Of a DNA stretch of 28,580 nt, positions 16,014 to 24,022 are shown one piece after another. The notes beneath the pieces were generated by a model that searched no databases, was not told the origin of the DNA, and saw only the letters and a program-made list of their open reading frames with translations. The translations under genes were made by a program, and so were the position numbers. This DNA comes from UBA11855 sp035297385 (GTDB lineage: Archaea; Thermoproteota; Bathyarchaeia; Bathyarchaeales; Bathycorpusculaceae): positions 1 to 28,580 of the forward strand of contig DATGZD010000041.1 in the NCBI GenBank assembly GCA_035297385.1. Reading direction: 5' to 3'. Numbering within the stretch: the stretch's first letter is position 1; every line of letters starts with the position of its first letter.

Positions 16014-17115
16014 AAAAAGAAGGTTTGTGAGCCACGGCGGAGACGTATGGGGATTTAGTAGAAAATACAATATTCCACTCGACGAAGTTCTTGACTTTAG
16101 CGGACCCATCAATTTTCTTGGGCCTTCGCAGAAGGCAGTGGAAGCCGTAAAGGAGCAGGCAAAGCTTATTCGATTTTATCCTGATCCCAATCCAACAGAA
16201 TTGAGAAGAGAGGTTGCTAAATACGTTGGACATGGAGTTTGCGAATCTAACATTATCTTGGGCAACGGTTCAATTGAGCTTATTTACATGATTGCTGAAG
16301 TGTTTCCTAACTGTTATAAAGCAGTCATTCCTGTGCCATCATTCACAGAATATGAGAAGGCTGTACTTCGAGTGGGTAGCGAAACTATCTTTGTACAATT
16401 GCCGGATGATTTTGGTTTAGATACAGAGCGCATCAAGAAAGCTGTGACAGATGACACGAAATTATTGTGTATCTGTAACCCGCATAGTCCCTCAGGAACG
16501 TTATACAAGAAGGACACTGTTCTTGATCTGCTTGATTTCTGTAAGAAAAAAGACATTATCCTCAGCGTAGATGAGAACTACATCGAATTCAACTGCGAAA
16601 GCGAAGAGAATACGATGGCAGGTTACGTAAAGGAGTACCCTAATCTTTTTGTCATACGCTCCGTCACAAAATTCTACGGCATGCCAGGCATACGTTTTGG
16701 ATATGGACTTGCTGCAGAGGATCTTGCTGAAAGCTTAGAGACTACGAGGCAACCTTGGAGTATAAATACGTTAGCTGGTTTTGTTACTTTGGCAGCTTTC
16801 AATGATAGAGAGTTTATAGAAACTACTCGAAGTAGCATAGCCAAGGAAAAAGTAGAGTTTGCAAAGATGCTCAGTGAAATTGATGGGTTGCATGTTTTTC
16901 CTTCACATACAAATTTTCTGTTAGTAAAAATCTTGAATCAAAAATTCACATCAACCGAACTGCGAGAAGAAATGGCTAAAAAAGGCATGCTCATTAGAGA
17001 TTGCAGTACTTTCGTTGGATTAGATGAACATTTCTTCAGAGTTACAGTCAGGAAAGGCGGAGATAACATAAAGCTCGTAGATGCTCTGAAAAAGGTAATA
17101 CGCAAACGTGTATGA
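15997..17115 (+). CDS. cobD: CobD-like threonine-phosphate decarboxylase / PLP aminotransferase
   Basis: This is a 372-residue fold-type I PLP enzyme. The N-terminus HGGDVWGFSRKYNIPLDEVLDFSGPIN is typical of L-threonine-O-3-phosphate decarboxylase (CobD), which makes aminopropanol phosphate for cobamide side chains. Histidinol-phosphate aminotransferase is the close alternative. PLP residues are visible: NPHSPSG (Asn 161), VDENYIEF (Asp 192), SVTKFYGMPGIRFGYG (Lys 225 as Schiff base, Arg 233). ATG 15997 has GGAGACG upstream and overlaps the repeat-membrane-protein gene by 17 bases. No other cobamide gene is present, but the next gene encodes a B12-binding-type radical SAM protein. CobD is favoured over HisC mainly by the N-terminus. 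Confidence 0.8.
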   Translation: MSSPCKKRRFVSHGGDVWGFSRKYNIPLDEVLDFSGPINFLGPSQKAVEAVKEQAKLIRFYPDPNPTELRREVAKYVGHGVCESNIILGNGSIELIYMIAEVFPNCYKAVIPVPSFTEYEKAVLRVGSETIFVQLPDDFGLDTERIKKAVTDDTKLLCICNPHSPSGTLYKKDTVLDLLDFCKKKDIILSVDENYIEFNCESEENTMAGYVKEYPNLFVIRSVTKFYGMPGIRFGYGLAAEDLAESLETTRQPWSINTLAGFVTLAAFNDREFIETTRSSIAKEKVEFAKMLSEIDGLHVFPSHTNFLLVKILNQKFTSTELREEMAKKGMLIRDCSTFVGLDEHFFRVTVRKGGDNIKLVDALKKVIRKRV

Positions 17116-17167
17116 AGACAAATCTTCCTAAAAATCTGCTTTTATCAACATTTGTTTCAGTCAATGC

Positions 17168-17175
17168 TTATAAAC
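17168..17175 (+). promoter_or_regulatory. TATA box of the B12-radical SAM / aldo-keto reductase operon
   Basis: TTATAAAC is centred about 53 bases before GTG 17225. A start of transcription near 17198 gives a leader of about 27 bases containing AGAGG ten bases before GTG. Confidence 0.5.
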
Positions 17176-17224
17176 ATCAGACTTTATCAACGTGTGCAGC
17201 TAGACTCTAAAGAGGAACAAATAC

Positions 17225-18649
17225 GTGAGAGCTAAAACAAACAAAACACTTAGCGATAAGAACACTGATAAGTCTATTCTTCTTATGACGACGGCGGCAC
17301 CGTCGAATGCGCCATGGTATCAAGGCAAGAAATTACCACCGCTTGGTTTATCATACGTTGCAGGTGCACTTGAAAAAGCAGGCTTTCACGTTGAAATGCT
17401 CGATAATTATATGCTAAATAAGCCTATTGATGAAGTTAAACAGATAGTGGCTAAACTAAACCCAGAAATTGTGGGTATCACTTGCGGCTCGGCAACTTAT
17501 CGACGATGTCTTGACACTGCGACGGCTATCAAAGAAACAGTTCCATCATGTAATGTAGTCGTTGGCGGTTGGCATGCGTCTTACATGCCTGATACCCTGC
17601 TAGATCAGCCAATGATAGATTATGTAATTGTGGGTGAGGGCGAACGGGCTATGGTTGAGCTAACACAACATATTACTACGAGCCCAAATAAGAAAACAAC
17701 CTTGGATATAGCTGGAGTAGGTTACAAACATGAGGACATGCTAGTCAAGAATCCACCAAAATTTATTGAAAATATGGATGAAATCCCGTTCCCAGCCAGA
17801 CACTTGTTGCCCCTGCATCTTTATGATAGAACAATCGAATTTCTGGATGCGAAACCAGCCGATGTTATGAATATATCAAGAGGCTGTCCGTTCAGCTGTG
17901 CCTTTTGTGAGACTAAAAAACTGTGGGGTAATGCCTGTCGTACCTTTAGTCCTCCGCGTGTGATGGATGAAGTCAAGTACATGGTTAATAAATTTGGAAC
18001 ACGGGGAATCTACTTCATTAATGATAACTTTACGATTAAGAAGAATGAAACCTTGCAGCTCTGTAATCTTCTGAAGAGCAGCGACTTGGATTTAGAGTGG
18101 GTTTGTGATACTCGAACTGACTTGGTAAATAAAGAGTTACTTGAGAAAATGTATGAAGCCGGGTGCAAAGCTATTTGGTTCGGTGTTGAATCCGGTTCAC
18201 CCCGCATTCTAAAGAAAATCAACAGAACCATAACGATTGAACAAACCGAAAAAGTATTCCATCTCTGCAAAGAGGTAGGTATACATGTTGCCTGTTCTTT
18301 CATGCTTGGTTTTCCTGATGAAACCCTCGAAGATTTGGAGGCTACACGTAAATTTGCAGATAAATTGGATCCTGATTGGTGCCAATTCAACGTATTCATA
18401 GCTTATCCCGATAGTAGCCTCTATCAAGAAATCTTGCAATCTGGCAAGTATGATCGTTTAGATGAGTTTCTACTTACAGTAAAGAACGATGAGTTTGATT
18501 ACAACAAACTGATGGAGATTCAACGACGATTCTTCCATGAGCATAACGGAGCGCCAAAACGAGTTCTCAGAAGAATCCGACGTGAAGGGGTACTGAACTT
18601 TGTGAGACGCCGTTTATCAGGCTCCGCCAATACTGCCGGCATGGCATGA
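17225..18649 (+). CDS. B12-binding domain radical SAM protein
   Basis: The protein has 474 residues from GTG 17225. The first 150 residues form a cobalamin-binding Rossmann domain (LPPLGLSYVAGALEKAGFHV, NPEIVGITCGSA, VVVGGWHASYMPD, IDYVIVGEGE). The DxHxxG motif is absent, as usual in class B enzymes of the BchE type. The radical SAM motif is RGCPFSCAFC (Cys 221, 225, 228), followed by YFINDNFTIKK, IWFGVESGSPRILKKINR and SFMLGFPDETLED. The C-terminus is basic (RRIRREGVLNFVRRRL). Relatives carry out methylations or cyclisations on unreactive carbons of lipids, pigments or antibiotics. The substrate is unknown. An aldo/keto reductase gene follows after 12 bases. Confidence 0.9.
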   Translation: MRAKTNKTLSDKNTDKSILLMTTAAPSNAPWYQGKKLPPLGLSYVAGALEKAGFHVEMLDNYMLNKPIDEVKQIVAKLNPEIVGITCGSATYRRCLDTATAIKETVPSCNVVVGGWHASYMPDTLLDQPMIDYVIVGEGERAMVELTQHITTSPNKKTTLDIAGVGYKHEDMLVKNPPKFIENMDEIPFPARHLLPLHLYDRTIEFLDAKPADVMNISRGCPFSCAFCETKKLWGNACRTFSPPRVMDEVKYMVNKFGTRGIYFINDNFTIKKNETLQLCNLLKSSDLDLEWVCDTRTDLVNKELLEKMYEAGCKAIWFGVESGSPRILKKINRTITIEQTEKVFHLCKEVGIHVACSFMLGFPDETLEDLEATRKFADKLDPDWCQFNVFIAYPDSSLYQEILQSGKYDRLDEFLLTVKNDEFDYNKLMEIQRRFFHEHNGAPKRVLRRIRREGVLNFVRRRLSGSANTAGMA

Positions 18650-18661
18650 GAGGAAACATCG

Positions 18662-19744
18662 TTGCAGAAAAGACGTCTTGGTCGAACCAATCTGCAAACT
18701 AGCATCATAGGTTTTGGTGGAACATGGCTAGCTCAACTGAAGCCTGATGAGGCTACTGCTGTTGTGAAGAAAGCTCTTGATTCAGGTATAAACTATTTTG
18801 ATGCTGCCCGATGGGACGGTGACAGCGAAGAAAAAATAGGCACAGCATTAGAAGGCAGCAGAGATAAGTGCATTATTGCTACAAAAACTGGTTCTCGTAC
18901 AAAACGTGAATCTCTTGATGATCTCAAAGAGAGCATGCAGAAATTAAGAACTAACAAACTTGACATAATTCAACTACATGGCATTGATGACGAGAAAATA
19001 TTGGATAAAGCAATGAGTTCAGACGGATCATTACAAACCTGTAAAGAAGCTCGCCAAAAAGGGTTAGTGAATTTTATTGGTATCACGGGGCATAAACCAC
19101 GAATATTAACCAAAGCTGTAAAAAGTGGTGAATTTGACGTGGTTCTCGTTCCCATAAACGTTGTGACACGACAAGCTTTAGAAGAATTATTACCTACAGC
19201 AAAGAAGCTCGATGTTGGTGTAGCAGTAATGAAGCCTTACTCAGCGAAAACCAGCAATCTCATAACATGCTTGTATAAACCATCACTTTCGTTGCTGAAT
19301 GATGAACCTGAACTTAAGGCGCTATTGGGCAATGATAATACAGCCATGGTGAACACCGCTCTTAAGTATGTTTTAGCCCAAGATGTATCAGTGGTTATCC
19401 CTGGTTACAGCCGAGTTAACGAAGTTGAGGTTGCAGCTGAAGTTGGCGTAAACTATACTGGGTTGACTAATGCTGAAGAATCACTTTTATCTTTAGATTT
19501 AGGTGATTATTGTCGAGATTGTGGCGAATGTCAACCTTGTTTACAAAACGTAAATGTGCCCGCCATCTTAAGGTTCTATCTTTTTGCTAAAACATTTGGC
19601 TTGAAGAATTGGGCAAAAAAATTGTATCGAGCACAAGAAGTTAGTATCGAGCGATGCACTAAATGTTATGAATGTGAACAGAGATGTCCTTATCACTTGT
19701 CAATTGTTAAAATGTTGCAAAAGGCAAAGATAGATCTCCAATAA
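18662..19744 (+). CDS. aldo/keto reductase-ferredoxin protein lacking the catalytic Tyr
   Basis: The protein has 360 residues from TTG 18662, with GAGAGG eight bases upstream. The TIM-barrel start RRLGRTNLQTSIIGFGGTW, IATKTGSRTKRESLDDLKESM (Lys 75) and IIQLHGID (His 106) are canonical. So is Asp 47 in NYFDAAR. The expected tyrosine of the Asp-Tyr-Lys-His tetrad, normally five residues after the Asp, is Asp 52 in DAARWDGDSEEKIG. Near the C-terminus are eight cysteines: CRDCGECQPC (284, 287, 290, 293) and CTKCYECEQRCP (332, 335, 338, 342). These probably bind 4Fe-4S clusters, as in the anaerobic COG1453-type family. It is likely an electron-transfer oxidoreductase working with the upstream radical SAM protein. 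Confidence 0.88.
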   Translation: MQKRRLGRTNLQTSIIGFGGTWLAQLKPDEATAVVKKALDSGINYFDAARWDGDSEEKIGTALEGSRDKCIIATKTGSRTKRESLDDLKESMQKLRTNKLDIIQLHGIDDEKILDKAMSSDGSLQTCKEARQKGLVNFIGITGHKPRILTKAVKSGEFDVVLVPINVVTRQALEELLPTAKKLDVGVAVMKPYSAKTSNLITCLYKPSLSLLNDEPELKALLGNDNTAMVNTALKYVLAQDVSVVIPGYSRVNEVEVAAEVGVNYTGLTNAEESLLSLDLGDYCRDCGECQPCLQNVNVPAILRFYLFAKTFGLKNWAKKLYRAQEVSIERCTKCYECEQRCPYHLSIVKMLQKAKIDLQ

Positions 19745-19887
19745 CAATCGTGAGCAAAATACAATTGTTTAGCGTATTGACAACTATGTATCCTTTTACT
19801 AGCAGGCAGATAATTCTTACTTCGCACAAATACAGCCGCTAGTCTTCATGAAATAATCCCCTTTCACAATGCAAACAATGTAACTTC

Positions 19888-19903
19888 AATGTTGGTCAAC
19901 ATT
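19888..19903. promoter_or_regulatory. palindrome AATGTTG-GT-CAACATT upstream of the RnfD-like gene
   Basis: This is a perfect seven-base inverted repeat with a two-base centre, about 110 bases before ATG 20014. It shares its outer AATGT/ACATT ends with a second palindrome at 19963-19975. Its position upstream of the TATA box would suit an activator or a distal operator. Confidence 0.4.
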
Positions 19904-19946
19904 TAGCGTCATCTTGCGGAGATGTCTCATAGCGAATTTAGAAAAT

Positions 19947-19954
19947 CTTATTAA
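19947..19954 (+). promoter_or_regulatory. TATA-like box of the RnfD-like gene
   Basis: CTTATTAA is centred about 64 bases before ATG 20014, predicting transcription from about 19976. The leader then holds AAAGGAGAAAGAGAG, a purine-rich ribosome-binding region. Confidence 0.4.
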
Positions 19955-19962
19955 CTCTGCTA

Positions 19963-19975
19963 AATGTAGAACATT
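19963..19975. promoter_or_regulatory. palindrome AATGT-AGA-ACATT over the RnfD-like transcription start
   Basis: This five-base perfect inverted repeat lies between the TATA-like box and the predicted transcription start. Bound repressor there would block polymerase recruitment. It resembles the outer bases of the palindrome at 19888-19903. It is short enough that chance is a real alternative. Confidence 0.35.
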
Positions 19976-20013
19976 CCGAGAAGGATTCAATAAAGGAGAA
20001 AGAGAGATAACAA

Positions 20014-21381
20014 ATGTCTAAACCAAAAGAATATTCTTGGATGACTAAAGATAAACTAATGACTTACACTTTCGTTGCGCTCTTAGTCTTAGCAATAATT
20101 AGCATTATTTTGTGGTGGCAAATCACTCCATTCAATACTCTTACCAACCAAGACTTTCCCATGAATTTGGGGCTCGCAATTGCCTTAAATTGTATTATAG
20201 CTGTTCTGATAGCTGTCGGTATCGATGCGTTGTTCTACAAAGTAGCAAGCGATAGCCCATTAAATACTATGTCTGCAGCAGTGTTCGGTCTAATCGTTGC
20301 CCTCTCATATACTATGGGAGTTCCAGGAGTAGCTACAGTTGAAGCTTCATTGCTGCCGCTCGCAGCTCCAGGTTCCTTTATGTACGTTGCCTTGATTTCT
20401 TTGATTGGTATGGTAGTTTTCAAAAAAGTTCAAGGTGTAGCTGGCAGAAAATATGTAAATCCTGCAGCAACCGCAAAATTACTTGTTCTACTGCCCTTCC
20501 TGTATATACTTCTTATACCCACGGATCATACACTCATTCCTTCCCTTCTGAAGAGCATAGATTATAATGGGACTGGATCATTTGGTGCATTCATACAATT
20601 CTGCTTCGGCAACCCAGGACCACTAAGAACTGGTACTGTGCCACCATTTGGAGCGTCAGATGTGTTTCAGACTATGTTCCTTGAAAAGTTTCATGGTTGG
20701 CCTGGTGGTGCTTCTGCGCTTGCTGTTATAATCGTTGGCGTAGGGTTGTTTGTGGTTGCTCGACGATACATTAAATGGAGGATTACCGCTGCTTATATCG
20801 GTGCAACAATCGTCATGTCTCTAATTATGACTGGCGTCTACGGTGGAGATGCAGCACTTAGACTTATGTTTGAATTGTTCATTGGTAGTTCGATATTTCT
20901 AGCGTTCTTTATGGCTACTGATCCGGCGACGACGCCTTTAACGTATGCTGGGCAAGCCGTTTTTGGTGTAGGCTTAGCTGTCTTAACAGTGTTGTTCCAG
21001 ACGTATGCTAATTTCTTTGGAGGTTCAATAGCTGCGTTGTTCATCATGAACTTGACTTCGCCAGCGCTCGATAGAGTTGGTAGACTTAAACCTACAACTG
21101 AATCTAAAGAACCTAAATTGCCTAAAGCCAAAGCTTTCCCTCCTGGAAAAGTTAAGGGTTATGAATGCATACGATGTGGTGCATGCATGCGTGTTTGCTG
21201 CCATAAACTTAGCCCAATCTTGATTAAGCAAGCGTTTGATAAGACGGATGTGATGACGTTGAGCAAGCTGAATGCTGATTACTGTACGGGTTGCGGACAC
21301 TGCAGTTTCGTTTGTCCATCAAGAATTGACCTGAAAGGCGCTGTCTTACGCTCTAAAGCGATGCTGCGACAAGAACAATAA
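20014..21381 (+). CDS. RnfD/NqrB-like membrane protein fused to a ferredoxin domain
   Basis: The protein has 455 residues. About nine hydrophobic helices (residues 18-350) form an RnfD/NqrB-type domain with the conserved KYVNPAATAKL and FMATDPATTPLT. RnfD and NqrB carry flavin and help move Na+ or H+ across the membrane. The usual S/T-G-A-T flavinylation site is not evident; PPFGASDVF (about 210-218) is the nearest match. A basic, Pro-rich linker (355-380) joins a C-terminal 2x4Fe-4S domain: CIRCGACMRVC (385, 388, 391, 395) and CTGCGHCSFVCP (424, 427, 430, 434), like the RnfC ferredoxin part. No other Rnf gene is nearby. The gene has its own promoter with two palindromes and a T-rich terminator. 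Confidence 0.88.
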   Translation: MSKPKEYSWMTKDKLMTYTFVALLVLAIISIILWWQITPFNTLTNQDFPMNLGLAIALNCIIAVLIAVGIDALFYKVASDSPLNTMSAAVFGLIVALSYTMGVPGVATVEASLLPLAAPGSFMYVALISLIGMVVFKKVQGVAGRKYVNPAATAKLLVLLPFLYILLIPTDHTLIPSLLKSIDYNGTGSFGAFIQFCFGNPGPLRTGTVPPFGASDVFQTMFLEKFHGWPGGASALAVIIVGVGLFVVARRYIKWRITAAYIGATIVMSLIMTGVYGGDAALRLMFELFIGSSIFLAFFMATDPATTPLTYAGQAVFGVGLAVLTVLFQTYANFFGGSIAALFIMNLTSPALDRVGRLKPTTESKEPKLPKAKAFPPGKVKGYECIRCGACMRVCCHKLSPILIKQAFDKTDVMTLSKLNADYCTGCGHCSFVCPSRIDLKGAVLRSKAMLRQEQ

Positions 21382-21403
21382 ATAAGTAAACTACTTCCCT
21401 AAT

Positions 21404-21420
21404 CTTTTCTTTCTTTGTTT
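21404..21420 (+). terminator. T-rich terminator after the RnfD-like gene
   Basis: CTTTTCTTTCTTTGTTT begins about 22 bases after the stop codon at 21381. It is an oligo-T archaeal termination signal, in the 92-base convergent gap. Confidence 0.55.
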
Positions 21421-21455
21421 CGAAAAGTAGCTTAGATGATGGATTTGTTGTTGCC

Positions 21456-21473
21456 GAAAATAAGATAAGAAAA
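21456..21473 (-). terminator. T-rich terminator after the HemN/HemW-like gene
   Basis: The minus strand reads GTTTTCTTATCTTATTTTC, starting immediately after the stop codon. Together with the plus-strand signal it insulates the two convergent genes. Confidence 0.5.
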
Positions 21474-22793
21474 CTAATTATGATGTATGGGTATCTGCAT
21501 TTGAGTTACCGTTGGGTCTGCAAATTCCCAGGCAATGTTGCCTTTCCAGATGTCGCCAAGCTTGGTTATTCGGATTTCTTTGTCATCACTTTCGATGAGT
21601 CCTTTCTCCGTTAAACGTTTCAGTTGCGGTCCAAATACTTCTTCGGGATATTTTCCGTATCTTTGCTTGAAATCTACTTTGTCAACGGGGATACGAAGCC
21701 AGAGTCGTGTCATGACTTTTCGCATCATCTCTTCAGTTGTAGATTCTGCAAGTTTATCGATGGGTAATCTTCCAGCGTTTACTGCTGCCATATACTCGTT
21801 GATATCTTCAAGGTTGCTGTAACTGAATTGTTGGAAGTATCCCATGAAGCATCCTGCACCGGTAGTAAGTTGACCTGAGAATGGCCAACCATTGAGGCAG
21901 GATTCTCTGAAATGCCATGGATCTCGGGAGAATCGGTCGTGTCCAACTGCTCGGTAGCCATTTTCTGTAAGAAGTTTGTAGGCTGCTAAGTACATTTCTC
22001 GTTCATATTCAGCGTTTCCTGGAGCAGGTACAAGTCCTGATTCGATTTGTTTTGCTAAGGTTGTTCCCGGATAAACCTGTAGTGAGTAGCAATCAATTTC
22101 GATGTCTAATTCTATGGCTTTCTTTAATGTAGTGAGCCAGCTTTCCATGGTTTGTGTTGGAAGATTATACATTAAGTCGACGCAGACGCACATTCCTAAT
22201 TTTCGAGCCAATTTGATAGCTGTTTCAAGATGCTCAGCATTATCGGGTAAGCAGAGAATCTTTCTGATTTTATTGTCAAATGTTTGTGCACCCATGTCAA
22301 TCTGATAGACACCATAATCTGCGAGTTTCTGGATTTTTTCTGTGCCAAAACTTTTGCTTGAGGCTGTTATTTTGATGAAATACTCATCACTTGTTGTAAA
22401 ACGTGCCTTGCAAAAATCGATGATATCTATCATTTGTTCTGCTGTTAATATGCTAGGTGTTCCGCCACCGATTACAATTTCATCAAAAACACTGGTTTGC
22501 ACATATTTTGTTTTTGCATACATTTCCAACTCTTTTTTCAACGCTGCCAAATATGGTTCAATATGGGCTTTGCTGGTGGCTGTGGTTGGAAAATAGCAGA
22601 AAGTACATCGTGAATCACAAATGGAAACCCAAGGCTGCAATTCCATGAGTCGTTTTGTTGTGTTCTCAGTATCAAGAAAATCCATAAACCGCTTGTAAGT
22701 CTCAGGCTGAATACGTGGGAAATCTCTATACGTGTAGGGTGGCCAATTTGACCTTGAATCATAAACATTCTCTGTTTCAGTATTTTTCATCAT
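21474..22793 (-). CDS. HemN/HemW-like radical SAM protein
   Basis: The protein has 439 residues from ATG 22793, which follows GGGGAAATC and a TATA box at 22830-22839. An upstream in-frame ATG at 22859 would place the promoter inside the gene. The radical SAM motif CDSRCTFC (Cys 59, 63, 66) is followed by FDEIVIGGGTPSILT (GGGTPS, 109-114), as in coproporphyrinogen III oxidase-type enzymes. IDMGAQTFDNKIRK and CVDLMYNLPTQTMESW are also typical, and the C-terminus has a HemN-like winged-helix domain (LKRLTEKGLIESDDKEIRIT). The usual strand motif with N-P before the mobile helix reads TASSKSF. It could be a haem chaperone (HemW), a porphyrin enzyme or a methyltransferase. No haem gene lies nearby. 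Confidence 0.85.
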   Translation of the reverse strand: MMKNTETENVYDSRSNWPPYTYRDFPRIQPETYKRFMDFLDTENTTKRLMELQPWVSICDSRCTFCYFPTTATSKAHIEPYLAALKKELEMYAKTKYVQTSVFDEIVIGGGTPSILTAEQMIDIIDFCKARFTTSDEYFIKITASSKSFGTEKIQKLADYGVYQIDMGAQTFDNKIRKILCLPDNAEHLETAIKLARKLGMCVCVDLMYNLPTQTMESWLTTLKKAIELDIEIDCYSLQVYPGTTLAKQIESGLVPAPGNAEYEREMYLAAYKLLTENGYRAVGHDRFSRDPWHFRESCLNGWPFSGQLTTGAGCFMGYFQQFSYSNLEDINEYMAAVNAGRLPIDKLAESTTEEMMRKVMTRLWLRIPVDKVDFKQRYGKYPEEVFGPQLKRLTEKGLIESDDKEIRITKLGDIWKGNIAWEFADPTVTQMQIPIHHN

Positions 22794-22829
22794 GATTTCC
22801 CCAAGATTATGTTGAAAAGCTTCGATAAC

Positions 22830-22839
22830 AATAATAAAC
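22830..22839 (-). promoter_or_regulatory. TATA box of the HemN/HemW-like gene
   Basis: The minus strand reads GTTTATTATT, centred about 42 bases before ATG 22793. This decides the shorter start for the gene. Confidence 0.45.
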
Positions 22840-23038
22840 GTTCCGTAAAACAAGACCAAAACTCAACAACACAATCAATGATATGTTTCTGTTGTATTAT
22901 GCTTTCATTCTTGTTTAACTTGTGAAGAATGGCTGATGTTCCTAATGCTTGCAACAGTCTTTAATCCCTCGATACAGTAACGTTGTTTTTCAAATGTTAA
23001 TTTTAGCTGATAGTAGATAGATGTTTTCGTCAACAAAT
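22840..23038. other. intergenic stretch with no recognised element
   Basis: This A/T-rich spacer lies between the HemN/HemW-like gene and the surface-protein promoter. I see no RNA gene, no reading frame with a ribosome-binding site and no repeat. It marks the start of the AT-richer accessory segment. Confidence 0.4.
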
Positions 23039-23085
23039 CTTGACTAACATTTAGTCAAGAAACCTTGACAAAAACTGCTTTAAAC
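23039..23085 (+). promoter_or_regulatory. palindromic operator plus promoter, copy 1
   Basis: A perfect palindrome has arms CTTGACTAA (23039-23047) and TTAGTCAAG (23051-23059) around CAT. A third half-site CTTGACA follows (about 23064-23070), then AAAACTGC and the TATA-like CTTTAAAC (23078-23085). The predicted transcription start is near 23107, 16 bases before ATG 23123. The same arrangement recurs upstream of the beta-helix protein (24867-24913), and I saw it nowhere else in the window. It is probably the binding site of a dimeric regulator acting just upstream of the TATA box. Confidence 0.65.
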
Positions 23086-23122
23086 CTGAAAGGAACCACA
23101 TTATTGCAACGGTAACGATGAA

Positions 23123-24022
23123 ATGAAGAAAAAAGTTGAAACAATAATTCTTCTCTTAACACTCTTAATTATAACAATAGCTACTTTTCAATTTATTACT
23201 TTAGCAGTAGCTAATCCTTCTCCAAAACCTATCTTACCTACAACACCAGATAAAAATGAACCAACAATAACCATTAATGAACCATTTAATAAAACATACA
23301 ATGTTGGTACAATTCATTATTCTTTAATTGTAAGAAAACCTTCATCATGGTTTGATTATGACCCAGTTCATGGACAAATAATACTCATCTGGTATACTAT
23401 TGACAATAATAAAGAAATTGAAATTGCTGATGAACCAGACTATACCAGTCAACAACCATTTAATTATGAAGGTGATATAACTAATTTATCTGATGGAAAT
23501 CATAGTTTCCAAATACATATTCATTCATGCAGTTACTATAACAGTCTCTATGACAAAAACAATAGTCAAACTTGGAATGCAGAGGAATATTATTACATAG
23601 ATACTTATTCTAACAAAATTAATTTTACAATAGACACTTCCTCACCTATCATAAATCTTTTGTCTATTGAAAACAGAACGTATTACACTACTAATATTCC
23701 ATTAGAATTTACACTCAATGAACCTTCAACAAAGATTGCTGTTTCTTTAGATAATAGTGAAATAATCGTTTATGGTAATACATCACTCACTGATGTCCCA
23801 ATTGGAAGTCATAATATAACTTTGTATGCTACAGATACTGCTGGAAACATAGGAAAATCTGAAACTATCAACTTTACTGTATCTCAACAAGAAACTGAAA
23901 ATCACCAATCTGAACCTTTCCCAATTATTCCAATTACTGCTTCTATAGGTGTTATTGTTATAATCATTGCAAGTTTACTTGTTTATTCTAAAAAATACGG
24001 ACGTGGAGTAGAGAGTGCATGA
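23123..24022 (+). CDS. secreted Ig-like surface protein, copy 1
   Basis: The protein has 299 residues. The N-terminal signal peptide has a basic MKKKVET, a hydrophobic core (IILLLTLLIITIATFQFITLAV) and a likely cleavage near ANPSP. The exported part is rich in Asn, Thr and Ser with many N-X-S/T sequons, and ends in an Ig-like beta domain (about 175-255; STKIAVSLDNSEIIVYGN ... GSHNITLYATDTAGNIG). The C-terminus has EPFPIIP, then a hydrophobic helix (ITASIGVIVIIIASLLVY) and a basic tail (SKKYGRG), a tripartite pattern like archaeosortase PEF-CTERM signals. Role: probably cell-surface, otherwise unknown. Base composition is AT-richer than the flanking housekeeping genes. The downstream paralogue overlaps it by ATGA. 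Confidence 0.8.
   Translation: MKKKVETIILLLTLLIITIATFQFITLAVANPSPKPILPTTPDKNEPTITINEPFNKTYNVGTIHYSLIVRKPSSWFDYDPVHGQIILIWYTIDNNKEIEIADEPDYTSQQPFNYEGDITNLSDGNHSFQIHIHSCSYYNSLYDKNNSQTWNAEEYYYIDTYSNKINFTIDTSSPIINLLSIENRTYYTTNIPLEFTLNEPSTKIAVSLDNSEIIVYGNTSLTDVPIGSHNITLYATDTAGNIGKSETINFTVSQQETENHQSEPFPIIPITASIGVIVIIIASLLVYSKKYGRGVESA

Noticed and set aside
19744..19770. Hairpin ACAAT...ATTGT after the aldo/keto reductase as terminator
   Set aside because: The five-base stem with a long loop and no adjacent T-run is too weak to call.
22794..22859. Longer N-terminus of the HemN/HemW-like protein from ATG 22859
   Set aside because: A TATA box at 22830-22839 and GGGGA just before ATG 22793 favour the shorter form, and the extra 22 residues do not fit the family.
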